This document shows positions 22,505 through 31,636 of a stretch of DNA of 64,000 bases, one piece after another (within the stretch, counting starts at the first letter, position 1; each line of letters starts with the position of its first letter). The notes under the pieces are model-generated. The model had not been told where the DNA came from and made no database searches. It was given only the letters and a program-made list of their open reading frames with translations. The position numbers and the translations under genes are program-made. The DNA comes from Cryptomeria japonica (lineage: Eukaryota > Streptophyta > Pinopsida > Cupressales > Cupressaceae). Location: assembly GCF_030272615.1 (NCBI RefSeq), contig NC_081411.1:46102517-46166516 (forward strand), given 5' to 3'.

Positions 22505-25500
22505 CTAAAATATATCAGCCAAAACCAAGTTTAAACTCTGCATGAATCTGTTGCTATCATTCATGGTAGCCTCATTTCATTGGATCGTGCTAGTAAGATG
22601 ATGCATATTATCTTTTGGTGATCTTTCCCCTTGAATTAATGCCTTGGAGATCTCATTTCTTAGAGAGATAAGGTTATCTAATTTAGGACTAAGTTTATAC
22701 TTAAGTTCTCTGATTTGAGATTAAATCCTTGCTTTTTCCTTCTCAAATTTCTACAACTTTTCCTCAAATCCTGCTATTTCTTGCTCAATAACTGATATAG
22801 GGTTGGATGATCCAATAATGTTATCAGCTATATCATCTATTTCCTTCTGTACTCTGCTTATTTGCTTTTCAATGTCCCGTGTCAACAAATGTGGCTTGCA
22901 TGCTTCCTTGTACAATTCCTTATATTCCAAAATTGTTGTATTTAGTGCCGGTAAAAGTGTGTTAATGTGTTTAGTGCATTTCTTTATTGTGTCCTCAAAG
23001 AATTTTTTTTTTTTTTTTTCATTTTCTCTTTGAATGTATCCTCATTTACTTTATCAATTGTTATTACATTTTCAACAATAAATTTAGACAATGTGTCTAA
23101 CTGACCTAAAGAATCCTTTACATGATCTATATTGCATTTTGGTGCAATCATCTTAAGAATAGGTATTGTATCATCAATTTCCTTGTAGGCCAATGCATTA
23201 CAATCATTTATCTTCTTAATAGAGTCCAGGAGTACCTCTCTCACACTGGTAGGCCTGAATTCACTTAGTGAAGTACATGATGTCTGACCAGCTGCCTTTA
23301 CTATTTCAGTGCTTCCAGTATTATTAACCAATTTTCTTGTATCAACCTCTGGTGGATCAGTCTGAGTTTGCATTTCAACTAGCAATGGTTTTGGTTTCTC
23401 AGTAATTACCGGTTTCACTATCTCAATATGTACCTGTGCCTCTGCTGGTTTCTCTATTGGTTTCTATGTGTTATCAGTTGTTGGTATCTCTATCTCTGTC
23501 TCTATAGGTTTCTTAGTGCCAACATCTATACTACCAGTATTCATTCCATTGTCCAAAGGTTGCTCTAAATGCTCTGTTTACTCTGTTTGCATTTCAACGT
23601 CAACATTTTCTGTCGGTTGCTCGACAATGTTTCCACTGTCAACAATATCATTTTGTACCTCTGTGTTGTCCTTATCCACAAAAATGTTCACTTCTTGAGT
23701 ATCAACATTCATGGTGAATAGAATTTTTGATTCAAGATTAGTGTCATCATGTGTTATTTCCACGTTTTTAGTAGTCGGTGTGTCATCAGTATGTACCAGT
23801 GTAGTATCCAAGGGTGGTGGTAAGTTGTCAGTTATTTTGATGTTTGGTATTCCACCAACTTTACCTTTCCCTTTATCCTTGTCCTTCTGATATACCTTAA
23901 ATGTTTTCTTAGGCCTATTCAATTCTTCCTGTTTTTCTTTTTCTACAAAAAAAATATCCCATTTATCAGCCATTTCCTCTGCAATTTCATTAACTCTTCC
24001 AGCCATTAAGCTCACTTGCCGGTGACCACTAGCAAAAACTGATATGTTAGCTTCACAAATTAAGTCATCAATTTCCTCTTTAGAGTTAATTAGATGTACA
24101 ACTAGAAGTTTTTCAACCTTAAATTTCTTGTCTAACTCCATTACTGCAATCCTCTTTGCATCTAACCTTCTATATAATTCATTTGGTAAGTCATTTATAA
24201 CTTCAATTAACACTTTCTTTTATATGTCTAGATATAGAATTATACTATTTTTAGTACTTTCCTTTTCTGAATTAGTGAATGTGTTATACAATTTTCTCAC
24301 ATTTGCCAAGTTACCTTCATCAGTGATTTCATTCAGTAAATTATCCAAAGGTGGTATAACCTATTTCTATTTCTTCTTGGGTGTTAACTTCTTTGCTGGT
24401 TGTCTTATCGCTTGTTGCTTTTTTCTCAAAGTTCTTATTTTCTTGGGTGAAGGAGAGGGTATTGGTGAGGGTTTTCTCTTCCTAACAACTCTCTTGAATT
24501 CAATAGGTATCTCACTATCAGATGATGTACCAACCGGTGAAATGTGTGCCTCTAGTTGCAATCCTTCCAGTTCACTTGCCTTTATTCCTATAATGTTCAT
24601 GATGTTTTCTTTGATTTCCTCAACTTGTTTTGATGCACTCCTTATAAAATTTTCTCTTTTCTTTCTTTGTTTTATTGTTTGTACACCACTCTCAATTGTT
24701 TCTGCATTACCAAATACTTCTTTTGTTGGTTCTCTAGGTGTTTCTAACAGGGCTTTAGCATAAGTCTCAATAATAGTCACATCAGCCTCATACCCCATAT
24801 TAGATACCCATATAGTTCTAGGAAGAACTGCTTCCATCCATATTTCATCTTTCTTAATTACAAAACAAATTTCTTTGTCATATTTATCTACTACACTCTA
24901 TGGTAGTCTCCCTCTGGATTTCATTTTGTCTTGGAAAGATTTGAAATATTCAGTTATATTGTTTTCTTTAGTAGTACCCATGCCGGTGAAAGCTTCTTGC
25001 AATTTTTTACCTATCGGTATGTCATATCCAAAATCTTTCTATCCAATACTAGGAATTTATCTTGAGAAATACAACATAAGGCATACCAAAAGATTACCAA
25101 AATGAAATGTCCCTTTATTATCACCTTTTATCTTTTCCAAGTTATCTATTAGTTCATCCGTCAACCATTCACACACATCTATTTTTGCATTATTATTTAA
25201 CATATCATAAGCACTTTTAATGCAAAGACTAGAAATTGCATTAAGTCTATTTCCATGTGTAGTCTTGTAACCTAAAATCATACTTATGAATCTCACATTG
25301 ATATCCTTGATGTCATGTACTCTCAGAGATCTACTATCAGATGTTTCTCTGGTTAAGATCATTACTATGTTGTTAGATACCTTCTTTGTCTTGTTTGGTC
25401 TACTGCCAGTTCAGGGTAAACCTGTCACTGCCCTAATTGCTTCCCTGGTGAGTTTGCAGACTGAATCTAACCAAATAAATTCTGCATGTGCCCTACTTAG

Positions 25501-25830
25501 GACAATTCTCACTACTTCCTTCGGAAATTTAGGGATGTCCAAGATTTCCATAAAACCTAAAGTCTCAATAATCTTGTGCTCAGGTTTGACATTGCCATTT
25601 TCATCACAAATTTTGGTTCTAAACATCTTTAACACTTTCTCAGAACCTAATTCAATATAAATCCTAGGGTCTTCAGCATAAGCTACACCTTTAGGAATTT
25701 TTGAAAATGTGCCTATGGAATCATCTTGCTTAGCTATCCTAGGAATAATTTTGAAAATGGGCCTAGGGCATTTTACAATTTCCACAATAGTAAGGTTTGG
25801 AATAAATTCGGGGGTAGAAGAGGAAGCCAT
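22505..25830 (-). pseudogene. Unassigned long ORF2 of element C (about 1,108 codons), decayed
   Basis: I do not recognise the product. From the ATG at 25830 (MASSSTPEFIPNLTIV) a single frame runs for about 2.8 kb to a T18 run at about 22998-23019, where the reading shifts once and continues to a stop at 22505-22507. About nine in-frame stops interrupt it, mostly TAG or TAA in places where Gln would fit. The N-terminal third is compact (HAEFIWLDSVCKLTREAIRA, then RSLRVHDIKDINVRFISMIL); the middle is Lys/Pro-rich with basic runs (RKRKPSPIPSPSPKK), then Asp/Thr/Val-rich; the last 250 residues look like a coiled coil (EKQISRVQKEIDDI, IRELKYKL). No DSG, DD35E, YVDD or RNase H motif is present. It could be a captured or structural protein gene. 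Confidence 0.7.
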
Positions 25831-26133
25831 TTGAAAAATACCTTAAGCTGCCTGATAATGTTTGAGTGCTTGAAAGAAATCACTTCACTTCTTCGCCTTG
25901 AATGCCTTCACTCAGATTTTATGCTCTCTACTAGTTTGAATGCTCGGTGAATCAAAAAAGAGGGAAAACCGATGATTTATAATGACTTTTGTTTCAACAA
26001 CCACATTAAATGCTCACCAGTTAAGTGAAACTTAACACATCTACCGGTAAAGAAGAAATCTATCTTCCCATCATCTATCAAAGGTAATCTGCATGATATT
26101 CAACTTGCTGCAATACCCCCGAAGGGTTAATTT
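25831..26133 (-). other. Spacer between zinc-knuckle region and ORF2 of element C
   Basis: About 300 bases with stops in all frames and no motif. It contains tracts such as ctaccggtaaagaag. It could carry a promoter or splice signal for ORF2, but nothing in the sequence shows it. Confidence 0.5.
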
Positions 26134-26834
26134 TTAGTTGGATGAAGAATCTCCTACCGGCAGAGTAGTACTCTGTTCTACCAGTGAAGGAATAGTCTCA
26201 TCAAAAATTTTATCAGTCTTTCTAATCCATTGTTTTGAAAATTGTTGCTTTACCTCATCCACCTTCTCTTTGCCTTTCAAACTGGGTCCTTTATTATTTG
26301 TCGGTGGAGTCTTACTTCTACAAAATTTTGCAATATGTCCAATCTTGTTACAAGAATAACAAGTCACATTATTCTTCTGAATAGCCTTTCCATATCCTAT
26401 GCCAGTTTGTGTTCTGCATTGATTAGATAAGTTCCTAAATCTTCCACAAACATAACATCTCACATTCATTCTGCAATTTTATGAATTATGATCAACTTTG
26501 TTGCATTTGGAACATTGACCAGTGGGTGCATTAATGTTCTGATTGTTTCTAGATCTACATTGATTTTCTCTATGACCATACTTGTTAGAGTTAAAGAATT
26601 TCCCATTAAATTTGTAAGCATTAGGTTGTCTTACCGATTTACTGTGATCACGATTGTTTGCAGTCCTTGAATGAATTCCTTTACAGTCCTTAAATCATCT
26701 TCTAGTTTGATATTCTTCAACTTCTCTGCATCATAATCCACAAGAGCTCCTTCTAATTGTTTTCTTAAGTTCTCCATCTGTACCAGTGTCAGAATCTTCC
26801 TCAACCTATTAAGCTTTTGAAAATAGAGGACCAA
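26134..26834 (-). pseudogene. Zinc-knuckle (gag nucleocapsid-like) region of element C, broken
   Basis: Starts right after the primer site with a helical segment (26834-26631: KLNRLRKILTLVQMENLRKQ). Then, in another frame, come four knuckle-like motifs: NSNKYGHRENQC (first two Cys lost), CSKCNKVDHNS*NC (one stop inside), CYVCGRFRNLSNQC (Asn in place of His) and CYSCNKIGHIAKFC (intact). A Lys/Ser-rich tail follows to 26134. The N-terminal capsid part of normal copia gag is missing or unrecognisable. Such knuckles bind RNA. Copia gag usually has one. Confidence 0.75.
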
Positions 26835-26846
26835 GCTCTGATACCA
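26835..26846 (-). other. Primer binding site of element C
   Basis: gctctgatacca on the plus strand (TGGTATCAGAGC on the minus), two bases from the LTR start at 26849; intact. Confidence 0.95.
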
Positions 26847-26848
26847 AT

Positions 26849-27684
26849 TGTTAAGATTAATGGCAGTTCAAAAGATACTGAGAGAGGGGGGGTGAATCAG
26901 TATCTCACCGTTTTACAAAAAAATTGACCTTATTAAGTATTTTGCATTCCAAAATAGTGTACCGGTAAATGAGAGTTAATGTTGTAAATAGAAACAATAG
27001 ACAGCATACGAAACACACAATAACACACAAGATGTTTAATGAGGAAACCTGGTGTGGGAAAAACCTTGGTGGGATTTGTGACCCACAATATTTACTCACT
27101 GGCCAATGAATAAATATTACTTACAATGAGGGGCCTGCACACACAGGAAGGCCAACTACCTAGAGCTCACTACTCAATATACCGAATAGAAGTCTCACTG
27201 ACTTACAAAATGGATTATGAGAATCCAATACAATGTACTGCTTTAAATCAGTAACAACTATGCTAGGTTCATTATTAGTTGAAGCTCGTACTATAACCAT
27301 AAACCTAATGCAAAATCATTTTTATGCATTCGCATATATCTTCCTTAATGTTTGCTCATTCCTATCTCATCTATCATCCTCCTTTCAAAATGATTTACAA
27401 GATCTCATACATATATGAGTCTATTACAATATGCCATGTCATCTTTACAAAAGATAATTACAATTAAATACAATAAACAAAAGTTTAATCTTGTCAGCTG
27501 GGGTGCCCGTATGCATTGTTGCCGCTATCAGCGAACTACCTGCTGGTGTCGGTGCCTGCTAGTGGTTTACCAGATGAATGCCACAAGTTTTCCTGAAGAT
27601 TGCCACAAGGTTGCCTGAAGGTTGCCACAAGGTTTCCATCAATGACAACACCATAAATTCTCATTAGAGTGTATAATGCCAACA
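26849..27684 (-). repeat. 5' LTR of element C (836 bp)
   Basis: Starts tgttaagattaatggcagtt and ends tataatgccaaca. Matches 21499-22283. It contains a small duplication near 27595-27630 (ttgccacaaggtt and ttgcctgaaggttgccaca) that accounts for part of the length difference from the 3' copy. Confidence 0.92.
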
Positions 27685-28525
27685 CCCTATAAGGTCGATG
27701 ATGTTTGGTATTGTTTTTGTTGGAAAATGTTGTATCTATATCCGAGTGATGAGATACTTGCCAGACCAGTGAGTGGAAAACCGTAGAGTGTGATTGCAGA
27801 GTAGAGGAACTCAAATGGATCTGCCTTAGCATGTATTGTTATTATCAAATTAGAGCTTTACCTATTGTCTTCTAACCATTTCAATAGTTTGAAAATCTAT
27901 TTACTAGGTAGCTTTAATAGGCTTGCTACAAATCCTCTAACCAGGTGACTCAAGATCATTGAGTTCATTAAATCCTCTAGCAAGGTATCCTTTAATAGGG
28001 TTTCAACCTTTAATAGGGTATATAGCCATCCCTTAACTAGGTGATCTTTAACAGGATTGGTTCCTAACAGAACCTTATTGTAAAGTCTTTAACCGGGCTA
28101 GGCTCCTAACAGAGCGAGCTTCAAAAGAGTTCAAAAACAAGCTTGTGGGTATTCATCCCCATCATGGTTTTTCCCATTTCGGTTTCCACATGAAAAATTT
28201 GTGTCATGAGTTGTGCATTTTTCATGTGATGATTTAGCAGTCTTTGTTTAGATGTATATGCATGCAAAGTTAATGGTTATGGTATTACTTATACAACACA
28301 TGCATAACTATATTGGTGCAGTTGTTATCAAGTGTTAATTCTTATTTGAAGGATTCAGTTTTACTAGTTTGGTTGTCTGAAGTATTGCCATGGTTAAGTT
28401 CACTGATGAAGACAACTCGTTAGAATTGTTTTAACTTGATAAGTTGTTGAGAAGTTTTTGTATGTACTGATTCACCCCCCCTCTTAGTAATGATTAGGGT
28501 ATTTGTTATTCATCATTATTCATCA
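27685..28525 (+). repeat. 3' LTR of element B, second part
   Basis: Resumes with ataaggtcgatgatgtttgg, which follows the equivalent position in the 5' LTR (about 8878), and ends attcatca. The next five bases ttctc repeat those before the 5' LTR. Confidence 0.92.
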
Positions 28526-29890
28526 TTCTCAAGTCACAGATCTTGAGATGGAGGGATCAACCATCAATAGACACCAATTGAGCACACTAAACTGATACTA
28601 ATTGATAAAGCACTTAATCACATCAGTGAATACTTCTTACGTGCAGGTCAGACTGCATCTCCCCCTGTTTGATCCCAAATTTATTTAGAATCAAGTGTGA
28701 TTGTACTGTGAATACAACCAACCAAATGAAAAGTAGATACCCTTAATCATGAAATTCTCCCAGGTGTTCCTATAGAAATTTCTATCATCTATAGTTTAGG
28801 CACTCAATACACTCACAAGTTCAATCATGTCGTCTCTTCTTCATAAGCACTTGAACTCCCCCTGAGTCATACATCTCAGGTCCTCATTGCCTGTTAGGTC
28901 TAATACCAAGGTTCCAATCATCTCCATATTCTGGTTGATTTGTGAATATGTGATCATCTGATGATATTTCAACTTCATTACATCTACCACAACCTATCAC
29001 AAAATCTGGGATGTACACAATGCCATACAATGTCATCACCATGCCATAAGTCAAACCAGTTAGCCCAAAAACATGCATGCCTGCATGAATAATAACCAGG
29101 CACACATATGTCATTCAAGCCTTCATCAACACCACCTGAGACATAAACTCCTCATTCCATGTTTCTGGGGCTAATGCAATGATCTTGAACCTTATTATCT
29201 TACATAACCTGGAAGTACCTATTACCTATCATATCGGTAACTTTCTGCACATACCGGTTCCTTGTACTGGTCCATCATCACTACCAGAGCACGTTTTTGC
29301 AGCTACTGTCATTTTGTGTCACTTTGCATCTAATTCCAATTGTTAATCTCCATTTATTGACACATGTAGTAGTGATCCAACTCTGATCTGTAGGTGTGTA
29401 GCCAAGGCTGCCACTATACACACTTATCATCTCATTTTCTTCCTTCATACCGACAAAAACTTGTTCTTTCATGTGTCCTTTACTGAGGGGATGAATGATA
29501 TGGTTAGTATACTACTCCCCCTAAGGTTCCACAACTCCTTTAAGCCTTAGGAGATATCACCTATGCATTGAATGCATAGTGTCATTCCATGGTTGCATCT
29601 TCTTGCTTCTTCCTCCATACCTGCTTAGTCTCATTCTTCTTCCCATTTTTAATGTTGGGAGTAGGTCTTACCTTCTTCTATTGATTGGTCCTTGTATTTC
29701 TGGCTTCCGATACATAACCAGAGGAAATGTTATAGTAGCACACAACATCCATGCCAATCTCCTAATTGGGGAGCCTTCTCACATGCCAGTTTGACTATCT
29801 TCTTCCAGTCCTCCAATTGTAACTGGCTACCAAAACTGGTGGTCCTGTTGATCCTACAGGGACATTTATCCTTTGGTCCCATGTAGGTCT
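28526..29890 (-). other. Element D internal region downstream of gag, no pol found
   Basis: Joins 8292 when B is removed. It holds stop-rich sequence with short open stretches (28884-29114, 29281-29472) that show no copia protease, integrase, RT or RNase H motif. The part at 29580-29890 remains in the gag frame and reads like a decayed gag tail. Two polypyrimidine words (ctccccctg at about 28659 and ctccccctga at about 28854) resemble polypurine tract complements. Confidence 0.6.
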
Positions 29891-31591
29891 CTAACTTCCA
29901 TATGCTCTGTATCCATTTCTATGTTGAGCACAACTGCTATACTGGTTGTCATGTGACTGAACTTTTATGTTCCTACATTCATGACTTCTATGGCTAGATC
30001 TATTGCAGTCATAACAAACACTATTTGCATAATCAGGAGAGGGGATATGCATGTATCTTCTCCTGGATACATTTTTCTCAAATACACGATATCTATGAGA
30101 TCCTAGATTATTCCTTCTAGATCCCTTTCTACATTCTTCTACCCTATGGCCATAACCATTACATGCAAAGCAATAACCGAAGAGGGAAGGTTTATAACTT
30201 ATAAATTTATTCTTCCATGCATGGGGAGATCTTTTTGGTTTAGAAGCTCCACATCTTATTCTCTGGGGATGGATCCTTGGTTGTCCATTCTTTGTATCTC
30301 TTCCATCTAATCTCTGATTTTCCCACATTTTCTATGTCTTGTGAGTAGTAGCATTTCGTTGTCCTCTACGAGTAGGAGGTCTTCTTTGTTGTCTTCTCAT
30401 GTTCTTTCTTGTGGTGAAGCTATCTTCTCCCATCTTCCCTTTTCCTTTGGGATCTCCATTGTTCCTCCTTCTTGAAGCACCGGTCTTCATTCTTGTCTAC
30501 ATGTCTTCACCAGTTGTAGTTAGATCTACCTTCTTCCGGGGAGTATTCCAAATAGTGAAGGTTTGTTCCTTGTTTTCTCCATTTGAGTAGATAAACAAAA
30601 TTTCATTGTGGGGGACATTCTTGTTGGTGGAGAATTCACCGCCACCACTTCCTAATCCTTTAATGTCCTTGGCACACTTTTTCTTTTTCATTTTATCCAA
30701 GGCATCATTGATGCCACCAAATTAGATTCTTACCTTGATCTCATCCTGACACTTCTCAAGGTCACCTCAAAGAATCTCCATTTCTCCAACCAGCTACTAA
30801 TATCCTTTATCTTTTGCCTCTAGCTCATATGCTAGATCATTACACCGACACTCCTTAGTACTTTCTTGTTGAGTTTTCAATTCTAAGACATACTTCTTAG
30901 ATTATTCAAGGCATCTAATCAACTCTTTCTTCTCCATAATAGTAGCATTATTGAATAGCTTGTATTCATTTCTTACTCTACTAATTTCTTTAAGTGTATT
31001 TACAAGCTCTCCTTTGAGATCAACTTCTTCTTCCTCTTCTTCTTCACCTTCACTATGACTACCAAAAATATCTTATCGATAGGATTGATCTACATGATCA
31101 GTCTTAGATGTGTGCCTCTTATCTTCTGATTCTTGAGCCATGAAGAGGTGGGTTCCTTCATCATCATTTCTATGGCTACTAGCAGATCTGCCTTCATCAT
31201 CTGTAGATACATGAGATGCATTTCTCATTCTATCTTCACAAGATGGTTTTGTAGTAGTAAGCTCATTTCCATAGAGCTTCTTCAATCTATCCCATAAGCT
31301 TTCTGATGATCTACATCTATCCACCTGAGAGGAGATATCATCTGATAACCCACTAAGTATAAATTTCATTGCTGCATCATTGCACAATTTTCTTCTTTCT
31401 ACATCTAAATCGATGGGAGGACTGACTTTACTAGGGCAGCCATTTACAACTGACATCCACATATCAAACCCTAGGGAGGACAAGTAGACTTCCATTCTGC
31501 AACTCCAAATGGAATAGTTTGAACCATTAAATATCAGAGTAGGGATTGACACTAAATAGACCATTGTGTCCTTAAGAAAGAATCTACCCAA
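29891..31591 (-). pseudogene. copia-type gag of element D, broken by stops
   Basis: One frame without a shift runs from the start at 31591 (MGRFFLKDTMVYLVSIPTLI) to about 29891. The first 120 residues hold the gag pattern (FNGSNYSIWSCRMEVYLSSLG, then CNDAAMKFILSGLSDDISSQ and LWDRLKKLYGNE). An acidic, coiled-coil-like stretch follows (EGEEEEEEEVDLKGELVNTL, 31060-30850), then a basic region, then two complete zinc knuckles, CFACNGYGHRVEEC and CYDCNRSSHRSHEC. About seven stops interrupt it, chiefly TAG. The frame may extend past 29891. Its complete knuckles and missing pol suggest particles supplied for, or shared with, other elements. Confidence 0.85.
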
Positions 31592-31622
31592 GCTAGATAT
31601 AGCTTATCAATTGAGAACCTAT

Positions 31623-31634
31623 GCTCTGATACCA
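31623..31634 (-). other. Primer binding site of element D
   Basis: gctctgatacca on the plus strand, two bases before the LTR start at 31637; complementary to initiator tRNA-Met. Confidence 0.93.
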
Positions 31635-31636
31635 AT

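Larger units (their letters stand above)
21499..27684 (-). mobile_element. LTR retrotransposon C: copia-type ends, no pol, long unknown frame
   Basis: A minus-strand 6.2-kb element inserted in the 3' LTR of B. It has 3' LTR 21499-22283, 5' LTR 26849-27684, an intact initiator tRNA-Met primer site (26835-26846) and an intact polypurine tract (22284-22297). Inside lie a zinc-knuckle cluster (about 26280-26620) and a decayed frame of about 1,108 codons (22505-25830). I find no protease, integrase, RT or RNase H motif in any frame. The flanks gtcta and cccta match in only three of five bases, so the target duplication is poor, although B's LTR resumes in register. Confidence 0.85.
8293..28525 (+). 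mobile_element. Ty1/copia retrotransposon B, interrupted by A and C
   Basis: Plus-strand element with 5' LTR 8293-9735, primer site 9738-9749, gag, protease, integrase, RT and RNase H in copia order (gag, PR, IN, RT, RH), polypurine tract 20917-20928, and 3' LTR 20929-28525. Element A (10877-17598) splits the protease and element C (21499-27684) splits the 3' LTR; without them B is about 7.3 kb. The flanks carry matching ttctc (8288-8292 and 28526-28530), a perfect 5-bp target duplication. It lies inside the internal region of D. Confidence 0.92.

Noticed and set aside
24044-24763. 239-codon plus-strand open frame
   Set aside because: It is the complement of ORF2 of element C, whose Lys/Glu-rich codons rarely give stops on the other strand. 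The protein is a hydrophobic and Ser-rich mixture with no motif.
21494-27689. Perfect target duplication for element C
   Set aside because: The flanks gtcta and cccta agree in three of five bases only; I report the insertion from the resumed B LTR and not from the duplication.
28462-28480. Rho-independent or other terminator at the C-run
   Set aside because: There is no hairpin and the word is a shared LTR end motif of several copia families.
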